Assembly: GCF_039521325.1 (NCBI RefSeq)
Contig: NZ_BAAACD010000003.1
DNA length: 64,000 nucleotides
From: Clostridium_X cadaveris
Lineage (GTDB): Bacteria; Bacillota; Clostridia; Clostridiales; Clostridiaceae
Reading direction: 5' to 3' (one strand)
Shown here: piece after piece, positions 1 to 6,309 of the stretch
How positions within the stretch are numbered: the first letter of the stretch is position 1
How the letters are laid out: each line of letters opens with the position of its first letter
The notes under the pieces: generated by a model
Databases searched by the model: none
Seen by the model: only the letters and a program-made list of their open reading frames with translations
What the model was told of the DNA's origin: nothing
Position numbers and translations under genes: made by a program

Positions 1-643
1 TTCTCATATTTGTAAGCTGAACATCTAACTTACATTTAAGTCTAGTTCTCATTAATTCATAAATCTCTCTTTGAACATCTCCTATATATCCATTTCCACC
101 TAATCCTTGAGCTATCCTTACTATTAACTTTCTGCAATCTTCTCTCCAGTTATTAGAATTAGTTGCCACTACGTCTCTCATAGCCTGTATCTCTTCTCTA
201 GACTTCTCTGCTTCTGCCTTAGCTTCTAATGCGTGGTAGTTAGCTTGGTTAACTTGTTCTCTCATATCCTTCAAACTTTGTGCCTGCATTATTATTAGGT
301 CTTCTATACATGTAGGCTTGGACTGTTCTTTTAAAGCTTGTTCCATCTTGTTAAATGCATCAATGTACTTTAACTTCCACTCTATTGCTTTAGATCCGGT
401 GAACCCCATAGCAAGTAATGTGAATCCATCCCTGGTAAGCAAATATTCTTTATAACTTTTCCCAGTACCAGCCTTATAACTACTTTCTATAAACATTTTT
501 GTCATAACGGAATTTTCCGTTTTGATAAATTCCTCAATCTTTTCTATTACATCTGCATGTCTCTTTTCAAAATTCTCTGCTACTTCTCTGCTTGTAACTA
601 CCATTTCTCCTTCATGAGTTTTAATGCTGATTAATTCTTTCAT
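1..643 (-). CDS. Rha family phage regulator with ORF6C-type C-terminus, partial
   Basis: The gene starts at ATG 641-643 (AAGGAG about 8 nt upstream) and is open to the left edge, so its C-terminus is missing. The N-terminus (starting MKELISIKTHEGEMVVTSRE) matches the pRha domain of phage regulatory proteins, including the 'REVAENFEKRHADVI' and 'YLLTRDGFTLLAMGFTGSKA' regions. After about residue 100 comes a helical, Gln/Glu/Ala-rich stretch and then an ORF6C-like region ('YIGDVQREIYELM'). Proteins of this family act as antirepressors or lysogeny regulators. It is the first gene seen of the early operon running leftward from the repressor region, just downstream of the excisionase-like gene. 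Domain calls are by eye. Confidence 0.8.
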   Translation of the reverse strand, partial: MKELISIKTHEGEMVVTSREVAENFEKRHADVIEKIEEFIKTENSVMTKMFIESSYKAGTGKSYKEYLLTRDGFTLLAMGFTGSKAIEWKLKYIDAFNKMEQALKEQSKPTCIEDLIIMQAQSLKDMREQVNQANYHALEAKAEAEKSREEIQAMRDVVATNSNNWREDCRKLIVRIAQGLGGNGYIGDVQREIYELMRTRLKCKLDVQLTNMR

Positions 644-654
644 ACTATTCCTCC

Positions 655-858
655 TTATAAATCTTTAATATCCTTAGGATCTGTTAAATCCTTTCCCTCA
701 TATTTGGCTAGAAACTCTGTTAATGATACTTTCCTAACCTTATAGCTACCAAGTTTGAGTACCGGTAGCAAACCTTCTCTAATAAGAGAATAAACATATG
801 ATGTGTTTGTTTTAATAAGCTTTGCAACTTCTGGAACTGTGTAAAGAATATCCTCCAT
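655..858 (-). CDS. excisionase-like HTH protein (MerR/Xis-type fold)
   Basis: A 67-residue protein. Its first 55 residues fit the HTH_17/excisionase domain: 'LYTVPEVAKLIKTNTSYVYSLIREGLL' is the helix-turn-helix and 'LKLGSYKVRKVSLTEFLAKY' the wing. Start ATG 856-858 has AGGAGGAG 5-9 nt upstream. Such proteins either direct excision with the integrase or act as small regulators. The integrase lies 1.4 kb away on the other strand, so either role is possible. It is in the leftward early operon between the Cro-like gene and the Rha gene. Confidence 0.75.
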   Translation of the reverse strand: MEDILYTVPEVAKLIKTNTSYVYSLIREGLLPVLKLGSYKVRKVSLTEFLAKYEGKDLTDPKDIKDL

Positions 859-869
859 ATTACTCCTCC

Positions 870-1094
870 TTATATTGTATTTCCGTCATTTTTGAGTAAA
901 TTTAAGTCTAAATTCAAACATGAAGCTAATAATAATAACTTTTCAACACTTGGCACATATCTGCCACATTCAATATCAGAAATATAATTTCTTGATATAT
1001 CCGTCTTATCTGACAGATCTTGTTGAGTTAATGACAGCTTTTCTCTCGCTTCTTTAATCATAATTCCTAATGACTTTGATATTTCAGCTTTCAT
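870..1094 (-). CDS. Cro-like XRE family repressor
   Basis: A 74-residue single-domain HTH_3 protein ('SLGIMIKEAREKLSLTQQDLSDKTDISRNYISDIECGRYVPSVEKLLLLASCL'). I place the start at ATG 1092-1094, 7 nt after AAAGGAGGGGG; the in-frame GTG at 1100 touches the Shine-Dalgarno. It faces away from the larger XRE regulator at 1320, the classical cro/cI arrangement of a temperate phage. Its last codons contain a copy of the operator motif found in the intergenic switch (874-889), so the 3' end of the gene may itself be a binding site. Confidence 0.8.
   Translation of the reverse strand: MKAEISKSLGIMIKEAREKLSLTQQDLSDKTDISRNYISDIECGRYVPSVEKLLLLASCLNLDLNLLKNDGNTI
874..889. promoter_or_regulatory. operator-like repeat copy (switch motif)
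   Basis: The sequence ATTGTATTTCCGTCAT is identical to the copy at 1123-1138 and shares its core with 1228-1242. It sits at the end of the Cro-like gene, just upstream of the excisionase-like gene. Confidence 0.5.
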
Positions 1095-1117
1095 ATTCAC
1101 CCCCTCCTTTCAAACTT

Positions 1118-1146
1118 ATTGTATTGTATTTCCGTCATATTGTAAA
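1118..1146 (-). promoter_or_regulatory. leftward early promoter with embedded operator
   Basis: On the minus strand: TTTACA (1146-1141), 17-nt spacer, TACAAT (1123-1118), followed by the Cro-like gene. The operator motif ATTGTATTTCCGTCAT (1123-1138, plus-strand reading) fills the spacer, so a bound repressor would block polymerase. Confidence 0.6.
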
Positions 1147-1227
1147 GATGAAATTCCTAGTATTTCCAACCATAATTGAGCATTTATTAAAATTAGCTAG
1201 TTAAATCTCTATATTGCTCTTTTATAC

Positions 1228-1307
1228 TTGTATTTCCGTCATTTTATATATTGTATTACCGACTTTAATGCACTATAATATACTTATCAAGTCGGTATAT
1301 TCGACAT
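1228..1307. promoter_or_regulatory. switch operators and rightward promoter of the CI-like gene
   Basis: Plus-strand promoter TTGTAT (1251-1256), 17-nt spacer, TATAAT (1274-1279). Three operator-like elements lie around it: TTGTATTTCCGTCAT (1228-1242), TTGTATTACCGAC (1251-1263, over the -35) and an inverted, partly dyad copy GTCGGTATATTCGACAT (1291-1307) just before the ribosome binding site of the gene at 1320. Confidence 0.6.
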
Positions 1308-1319
1308 GGAGGTATTAAA

Positions 1320-1733
1320 ATGAGTATTGGTAGTAAAATTAGAGATTTAAGAAAATTGAGGGGCTTAACTCAAAAAGAGCTTGCAGAAAAAGCTAATATA
1401 TCACGTTCTTACTTAGCAGATATTGAGAAAGATAGATATAATGCTAGTGTTGATACTTTAAAAGCAATTGCTACTGCTTTAAATGTAATTATAAGTGAAT
1501 TATTAGAAGATGAAACTTCTACTTCAAATGTTGAAAACACTTTTCCTACTATTCCTAAAAAGTTTACTAATCCAGAAGAAGCGAGAACATATGTTACTAA
1601 ACATCAAATTTTTGGATATGGGGGATTTAATCCACATATTATGAGTGATGAAGATATATTGAATTTTGCAAATGAAATGCTAGAACAAGCTGAATTATTG
1701 GGGTATAAATACAGTAGAAAACAAAAGAAATAG
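1320..1733 (+). CDS. CI-like XRE family prophage repressor
   Basis: A 137-residue protein with an N-terminal HTH_3 domain (residues about 5-60, 'LRKLRGLTQKELAEKANISRSYLADIEKDRYNAS' region) and a helical C-terminal half without recognised enzymatic motif; there is no LexA-type Ser-Lys peptidase domain. Start ATG has GGAGG 6 nt upstream. It is followed after 19 nt by an ImmA/IrrE-type metallopeptidase. Known pairs of this type (ImmR-ImmA of ICEBs1 and related phages) relieve repression by proteolysis of the repressor. That this pair works the same way is inference. Expression probably responds to the operators overlapping its own promoter. Confidence 0.85.
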   Translation: MSIGSKIRDLRKLRGLTQKELAEKANISRSYLADIEKDRYNASVDTLKAIATALNVIISELLEDETSTSNVENTFPTIPKKFTNPEEARTYVTKHQIFGYGGFNPHIMSDEDILNFANEMLEQAELLGYKYSRKQKK

Positions 1734-1752
1734 CAACAAGGGTGGGGATTAT

Positions 1753-2190
1753 ATGATATGGATTAATAATATTGTAGATGGAATTGTAGATATGTATAAC
1801 ACTAATAGTCCATATGAACTATGTAGATATCTCAACATTAAAATTGAAAAACTCGAAAAAAATTCTTATTTGCTAAGTGGCAATGATTCTATTTATTATC
1901 GTAATTATTATGGATATGAGGTTATCTTTATCCGAAATGATTTATATGGATATGATGAAGAATTTAAGTTGCGGCATGAACTAGGACATGCTATTTTACA
2001 TACTAGTATTCCTAGTTCTAAATATATAAATATAGGTAAATTAGAGCGACAGGCTAACTATTTTGCATTAGCCTTAAAGGGGATACGCTTTGATTTGATA
2101 TCAACTGAAATAGAAGGAATGACTTTAGAACAAATTGCTAGTTACATTGAAGTTCCTTATGAACCATTATCACAATTAACCAATATATAA
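1753..2190 (+). CDS. ImmA/IrrE family metallopeptidase (anti-repressor)
   Basis: A 145-residue protein with the zinc-protease motif HELGHAILH at about residues 75-83 and a conserved downstream 'ERQANYFALALKGIR' helix carrying the third-ligand region, both typical of the DUF955/ImmA family. The start ATG follows GGTGGGG. Co-transcribed with the CI-like repressor 19 nt upstream, its likely substrate. The C-terminus ('MTLEQIASYIEVPYEPLSQL') resembles the helix seen in other ImmA proteins. Confidence 0.85.
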   Translation: MIWINNIVDGIVDMYNTNSPYELCRYLNIKIEKLEKNSYLLSGNDSIYYRNYYGYEVIFIRNDLYGYDEEFKLRHELGHAILHTSIPSSKYINIGKLERQANYFALALKGIRFDLISTEIEGMTLEQIASYIEVPYEPLSQLTNI

Positions 2191-2209
2191 ATTTTTTTAA
2201 CTTCCAAAA

Positions 2210-2221
2210 GAACATATGTTC
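2210..2221. promoter_or_regulatory. LexA-like SOS box upstream of the integrase
   Basis: The palindrome GAACATATGTTC matches the Firmicute LexA consensus core GAAC-N4-GTTC. It lies 69 nt before the integrase start. No -35/-10 pair is clear around it, so function is inferred from motif and position. Confidence 0.4.
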
Positions 2222-2289
2222 ACAAAGGAGGTGATTTTATGTGACTATTTTACATTTTTTATAATTATTAAAGAAAAAGGAGTGATTTT

Positions 2290-3510
2290 ATGGCTACTGT
2301 CAATGTTACAAAACGTGGTTCAAAATGGCAATATAGCTTTGAAGGAGCTAAAATCGAAGGTAAGCGAAATAGAATAAGTAAGAGTGGATTTAGAACTAAG
2401 AAAGAGGCACTAGAAGCTGGTACTGCTGCATTAGCTGAATATAACAATGCTGGTTTACATTTTGAGCCCAAAAATATATCAGTTTCTGATTATATGGATT
2501 ATTGGTACGAACATTATGTATTACTTAACTGTAAATACAATACTCAAAAAAATTATAAAATGATTATAGAAACTCATATTAAACCTACTCTTGGTATTTA
2601 TGCACTTAAATCTCTTACACCTTCAATATTACAAGAATTCGTAAATAGCAAGTTTAAAGATGGATATTCAAAGAACTATCTTTCAAATTTAATAAATGTT
2701 TTAAGTAGTTCATTAAAATATTCAGTACACCCTTATAAGTTTATAAAAGATAATCCAATGCAATATATTAGACCACCTAAATATGAATATTCAAAATTAG
2801 AAACTAATCATAAAATTATATCAGCTGATGATTTTAAAAGAATACTTAATAGATTTCCACTAGGATCGTCTTTTTATATTTCTCTCATGCTAGGATACTA
2901 TACAGGATGCAGAATCGGTGAAGTTATGGGGCTAACATGGGATGATATTAATTTCGAAGATTCAACTGTAAATATAAATAAAATTCTATATAAAAGAGAA
3001 TCTTCTATGTGCTTTGGTAGTACCAAAACTTCTTCATCAGTAAGAACAATTAAAATTGGTGAAACACTGGTTAACGCTTTAAGATTACAGAAAAAATGGC
3101 AACTAGAAAACAGATTAAAATACGGAGAACATTTTATACAGCAATACAAAAAAACTGAGGTAATAGATAATACTGAGATCACTAGAATTTATTCATCTCC
3201 ACTTTCTCTTAATATGCCTCTTGAAAAAGTTAATTTTGTTAATACTAAAGAAAATGGTGAATTTATAACATCTGAATCATTTAAGTATGCGTCTAGAATT
3301 ATTCATCATGAACTAGGAATAGTATTTAACTTTCACTCATTGCGACACACTCACGCAACAATATTAATTGAAAATGGTGCTAACATCAAAGATGTTCAGA
3401 CTAGACTGGGCCATGCTAAAATTGAGACTACATTAGATACCTATACACATGATACAGAACAAATGTCTAACGAATCTGTTAACATATTTGAGAAAGCTGC
3501 AAAAAAATAA
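2290..3510 (+). CDS. int: tyrosine recombinase / phage integrase
   Basis: A 406-residue integrase of the usual length. Residues 1-55 form an arm-type DNA-binding domain ('KRGSKWQYSFEGAKIEGKRNR'), about 60-160 the SAM-like core-binding domain, and about 175-400 the catalytic domain. The catalytic set is visible: Arg208 ('GCRIGEVMGL'), a Lys in 'GSTKTSSSVRT', His349-x-x-Arg352 ('FHSLRHTHAT'), His375 ('RLGHAKIETT') and the nucleophile Tyr385. Shine-Dalgarno AAAAAGGAGTG precedes ATG. It ends 81 nt from the 3' end of rlmD and reads toward it, placing the attachment site in that interval. Confidence 0.95.
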   Translation: MATVNVTKRGSKWQYSFEGAKIEGKRNRISKSGFRTKKEALEAGTAALAEYNNAGLHFEPKNISVSDYMDYWYEHYVLLNCKYNTQKNYKMIIETHIKPTLGIYALKSLTPSILQEFVNSKFKDGYSKNYLSNLINVLSSSLKYSVHPYKFIKDNPMQYIRPPKYEYSKLETNHKIISADDFKRILNRFPLGSSFYISLMLGYYTGCRIGEVMGLTWDDINFEDSTVNINKILYKRESSMCFGSTKTSSSVRTIKIGETLVNALRLQKKWQLENRLKYGEHFIQQYKKTEVIDNTEITRIYSSPLSLNMPLEKVNFVNTKENGEFITSESFKYASRIIHHELGIVFNFHSLRHTHATILIENGANIKDVQTRLGHAKIETTLDTYTHDTEQMSNESVNIFEKAAKK

Positions 3511-3542
3511 TTGTTGCCCAAATAAAAATCAGGGCAACAATT
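3509..3542. terminator. hairpin after integrase
   Basis: Perfect 11-bp inverted repeat AATTGTTGCCC / GGGCAACAATT with a 12-nt loop, directly after the integrase stop. A further GGCAACAA copy follows at 3544-3551. The A-run on its left gives a T-tract on the minus strand, so it may also stop transcription entering from rlmD. Confidence 0.55.
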
Positions 3543-3620
3543 AGGCAACAAATCATATATTTTCACATCTATTTCATATCTTAAACCCTTGCTATCTCTT
3601 GATTAGCTTCACCACAGTTT
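3543..3620. other. probable prophage attachment region (right end) at the rlmD 3' end
   Basis: The integrase gene ends on the left and the last codons of rlmD lie on the right. Integration into the 3' end of rumA/rlmD is known for several Firmicute mobile elements. The core sequence cannot be defined because the other junction is outside the window. Confidence 0.4.
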
Positions 3621-4947
3621 CCACGTGTGGTGTATTGGCAAACATATCCATTAATCTAGTCGCCACCACTTCATAGCCATGGTTAGTCAAGTAGTTCAGA
3701 TCACTTACCAAAGTCTTTGGGTTGCAGGATACGTAGATGATATCTTTAGCGTTGAATTTCACTACGTATTCTAGGGCTTTTGGGTGTACTCCACTTCTTG
3801 GTGGGTCTAGGATTATTAGGTCTGGTTTTTCTTTTACTTCTGTGATGACCTTTGCAACGTCACCTGCTATGAAGGTACAGTTGTTTAGACCGTTTAGCTT
3901 TGCATTTTCGTTAGCTGCAGCTACTGCTTCTTCTATAAGTTCTATACCTATTACCTTCTCTGCATTGCCGGCTACTATTTGGCCTATGGTTCCTGTACCG
4001 CAGTAAAGGTCAAATACTACCTTATCCTTTGCATCTTCCATGAAATCTTTCACTATGGAATAAAGCTTCTCTGCTCCTTTAGTGTTTGTTTGGAAGAAAG
4101 AAAATGGTGATATTTTAAACTTTAGACCTAAAAGCTCATCATTTATGTGGTCTTCTCCAAAAAGTATATCTACCTTTTCTGGAATTACTGCATCTGATAA
4201 TGAATCATTTGTAGTATGTATTATAGACTTTAGGGTGCCTTTAAGTTCTAGCTTTTTAAGTCCTTCCACATAAGGAGTTAGATCCTCTTCTATTTGAGAT
4301 GAAGTAACTAGGTTTACTAGTAATTCATTAGTGTTGATTCCTTTTCTTATGATAAAATGTCTTAGATAACCTTCGTGGTTTCTTATCTTGTAGTGAGGAA
4401 GATTTCTCTCTCTAAAGTAATTTAGAGTATAGCTAAAAATTGTTCTAAAGTCCTCATCTACAAGCAGACATTTATCTACTGTAATTACTGAGAATGGACT
4501 TCCTTTTGCATGCATTCCAAGTTCTAGAGGTCCATCCTTTTTCATATCTCCAAAGGAGTATTCCATCTTGTTTCTGTAACCAAAGTCATTTGGGCTTTTT
4601 TCTATGCCTTGAAAATCTCCAAAGGAGACTCCTGCTTTATTGAAAAGCTCTTTTACTTCCTCAACTTTAAGCTCTAACTGCTTTTCATAAGGAAGGTTTT
4701 GGCTTACACAACCGCCGCATGGTCCAAAATGTGGACATGGTGCATCTATTTCATAAGGAGCTTTTTCTATAACTTCTACAAGCTTTCCTTCAGCATAATC
4801 CTTCTTCTTTTTGCTTATTCTCATCTTCACTCTTTGCCCGGGAAATGCTCCCTTCACATAGATAGTTTTATCTTCTAAAGAGCCTACGCCTATAGCTCCA
4901 AATTCCGTTTTGTCTATTAATACTTCAATTTCTTGTCCTTTTTTCAT
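3592..4947 (-). CDS. rlmD: 23S rRNA (uracil-5-)-methyltransferase, RumA/RlmD family
   Basis: 451 residues. An N-terminal TRAM domain (about 1-60) is followed by an Fe-S cluster cysteine set (Cys71, Cys77, Cys80 in 'CPHFGPCGGC' and Cys160), a SAM-binding Rossmann domain ('DLYCGTGTIGQIVA') and the 'DPPRSGVHPKALE' and 'YVSCNPKTLVSDL' motifs with catalytic Cys408. The family methylates C5 of U1939 and/or U747 of 23S rRNA; in Firmicutes one enzyme (RlmCD) may do both, so the exact target is open. Start ATG has AAGGAG 6 nt upstream. The 3' end faces the prophage integrase and probably supplies the attachment site. The RDD gene lies 10 nt upstream. Confidence 0.93.
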   Translation of the reverse strand: MKKGQEIEVLIDKTEFGAIGVGSLEDKTIYVKGAFPGQRVKMRISKKKKDYAEGKLVEVIEKAPYEIDAPCPHFGPCGGCVSQNLPYEKQLELKVEEVKELFNKAGVSFGDFQGIEKSPNDFGYRNKMEYSFGDMKKDGPLELGMHAKGSPFSVITVDKCLLVDEDFRTIFSYTLNYFRERNLPHYKIRNHEGYLRHFIIRKGINTNELLVNLVTSSQIEEDLTPYVEGLKKLELKGTLKSIIHTTNDSLSDAVIPEKVDILFGEDHINDELLGLKFKISPFSFFQTNTKGAEKLYSIVKDFMEDAKDKVVFDLYCGTGTIGQIVAGNAEKVIGIELIEEAVAAANENAKLNGLNNCTFIAGDVAKVITEVKEKPDLIILDPPRSGVHPKALEYVVKFNAKDIIYVSCNPKTLVSDLNYLTNHGYEVVATRLMDMFANTPHVETVVKLIKR

Positions 4948-4957
4948 TGGTTTCTCC

Positions 4958-5383
4958 TTAATTGTTGTTTTCTTCTACTTCCTTAGCTTCTACTACTTCG
5001 AAACCTGATATTTTTCTTCCAATAGTATTGCCAAACTTGCTGCATTCCATTATTAATGGGTAAACAATTGAAACTAGTATAAAGAATACTAGATACATAG
5101 ATACCATATTTGATACATAGTATCCTAATCCAAATCTTATTATTAAATCAAAAATTAAAAGTAGTATATATGCAGATGCTCCTATAATAAGTTCATCCAC
5201 TATAATAGCTTCTAATCTTGCCATAAATCCCTTTTTATTCTTTTTAGGTTCTTCTTTTATTTCTTCTCCAGACACAAAAGTTTCCTCTACAAGTATCTCT
5301 TCACTTTCGTTTTCAATAACTTCTTCTGTTTCCTTAGTCTCTTCTTTTTGGATTTCATCCTTATTCATATCTTTTTCACTCAT
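4958..5383 (-). CDS. RDD family membrane protein with acidic N-terminal extension
   Basis: 141 residues. The first 50 residues are very acidic (runs of Glu with Lys). A cytoplasmic lead-in 'FMARLEAIIVDELIIG' corresponds to the RDD signature (here Arg-Leu-Glu rather than Arg-Asp/Leu-Asp), followed by two transmembrane segments (about 72-90 and 98-118) and the family C-terminal motif 'GNTIGRKISGFEVV'. AGGAGG precedes ATG. It is immediately upstream of rlmD in the same direction. RDD proteins are of mostly unknown or transport-related function; no function is assigned. Confidence 0.75.
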   Translation of the reverse strand: MSEKDMNKDEIQKEETKETEEVIENESEEILVEETFVSGEEIKEEPKKNKKGFMARLEAIIVDELIIGASAYILLLIFDLIIRFGLGYYVSNMVSMYLVFFILVSIVYPLIMECSKFGNTIGRKISGFEVVEAKEVEENNN

Positions 5384-5492
5384 ATTCTATAAAGCCTCCT
5401 AATTTATATGATATAACATTAATAAAAATAAATACTTTTATGATAAATTATTTATACATCACTTTTATAACTATACTATATTTTAACTTTGA

Positions 5493-5539
5493 TGTAAACA
5501 CACCTAATGACCCCTTGATTTTATTAGGTTTTGTTTACA
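5493..5539. repeat. interrupted long inverted repeat
   Basis: TGTAAAC ... GTTTACA (5493-5499 / 5533-5539) encloses ACCTAAT ... ATTAGGT (5502-5508 / 5523-5529). It could be an operator or a hairpin. It lies in the 344-bp gap between the RDD gene and the zinc-ribbon gene, which otherwise holds only the terminator at 5673-5711. Confidence 0.4.
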
Positions 5540-5672
5540 AATACATAATATTTTATGACCATTATAATAGCTAGCTTTATCCCCTACAATATGGTTATAG
5601 ATGCCATAAAAAAAATTTTTTGTAACAATTTTAGTTTTTTTATTCTTTATAAATATTTTTCCCCTTTTCAAT

Positions 5673-5711
5673 AAAAAAACCCCTTTATAATATATATTAT
5701 AGAGAGGTTTT
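5673..5711 (-). terminator. Rho-independent terminator after the zinc-ribbon gene
   Basis: On the minus strand a long hairpin with arms AAAACC / GGTTTT and an AT-rich inner stem is followed by a run of seven T. It lies 17 nt after the stop codon of the gene at 5728. Confidence 0.75.
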
Positions 5712-5727
5712 AAGTGCAAGCTGCTTT

Positions 5728-5973
5728 TTATAGCACCTTCTTTAATTTTTCTATTGAATAACTCTTTATATACTTCTCTTTAGTTTCAGCATTCACATGT
5801 ATGACCTTCACTTCGTCTTTGCCTATCTTCATGATTTTCCCCTTTAGTTTGGTTCCTAAGATATTTACAGGAGCATTAACAACTAATTCCTTAATTTTTG
5901 TGCTTCCACAATAAGGACAAATATCCTCTCTAAAAACTCTTCTACAATCAACGCAGTAATAAAGTTTATCCAT
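5728..5973 (-). CDS. small zinc-ribbon protein of unknown function
   Basis: 81 residues. The N-terminus has two CxxC knuckles, Cys7-x-x-Cys10 ('YCVDCRRVF') and Cys19-x-x-Cys22 ('CPYCGS'), a rubredoxin-like zinc ribbon. The rest is a basic, beta-rich segment ('LGTKLKGKIMKIGKDEVKVIHV'). GGGGGAAAAGG precedes the ATG. It stands alone between its terminator and a long intergenic region. I recognise no specific function; a nucleic-acid or protein adaptor role would be a guess. Confidence 0.65.
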   Translation of the reverse strand: MDKLYYCVDCRRVFREDICPYCGSTKIKELVVNAPVNILGTKLKGKIMKIGKDEVKVIHVNAETKEKYIKSYSIEKLKKVL

Positions 5974-6184
5974 ACCTTTTCCCCCATTCTAAATATAAGA
6001 TTAGTTTTATTCTTATATTTATATTCTATATGATTCCAACTAATTCCTCTTATTCTTTTCTAAAAATTCCGAATATTTAAGCAGTGTTGTAATATCCTCC
6101 TCATTAACTTACCTTAATCAAAAGTTGTCCACGCCTCCATTAACCCCTGTCTTTTTACCTACCCAAAATGGAGAAATTCCCCCC

Positions 6185-6229
6185 AACTCTTCACTATTCA
6201 CTCTTAACTTTTAACTATTCACTCTTAAA
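6185..6229. repeat. heptanucleotide repeat array, distal copy
   Basis: Read on the minus strand, the stretch is built of about six degenerate 7-mers of the form AGTKAAK (AGTGAAT, AGTTAAA, AGTTAAG, AGTGAAT, AGTGAAG) ending in AGTTGGG. A sister array lies at 6267-6306 across the selB terminator. Confidence 0.7.
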
Positions 6230-6244
6230 TCTTATCTATCCAAA

Positions 6245-6266
6245 TAAAAAAGGGGGCCATGCCCCC
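6245..6266 (-). terminator. Rho-independent terminator of the selDAB operon
   Basis: Minus strand: GGGGGC-atg-GCCCCC-type hairpin (6252-6266) followed by TTTTTT. It is about 45 nt past the selB stop and ends the selenium operon. Confidence 0.85.
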
Positions 6267-6306
6267 AACTCTTAACTCTTAACTTTTATCTATTCACTCT
6301 TCACTA
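6267..6306. repeat. heptanucleotide repeat array, proximal copy
   Basis: Minus-strand reading AGTGAAG, AGTGAAT, AGATAAA, AGTTAAG, AGTTAAG, AGTTGGG, between the selB stop codon and the terminator. Same unit family and same end as the array at 6185-6229. The rest of the 336-bp gap (5974-6184) shows no gene. Confidence 0.7.
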
Positions 6307-6309
6307 AAT

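Noticed and set aside
2268..2471. Antisense ORF over the start of int
   Set aside because: A shadow of the integrase frame; no ribosome site.
655..3510. Integrative conjugative element instead of prophage
   Set aside because: ImmR/ImmA-like genes also occur on ICEs, but the Rha/ORF6C regulator and Cro/CI arrangement favour a phage; no conjugation gene is in view, so it cannot be fully excluded.
5504..5719. Minus-strand ORF of 71 codons
   Set aside because: It runs through the terminator of the zinc-ribbon gene, has no credible ribosome site and no protein-like composition.
5974..6309. selC (tRNA-Sec) next to selB
   Set aside because: No cloverleaf, T-arm or CCA could be found in the interval; it contains repeat arrays and a terminator.
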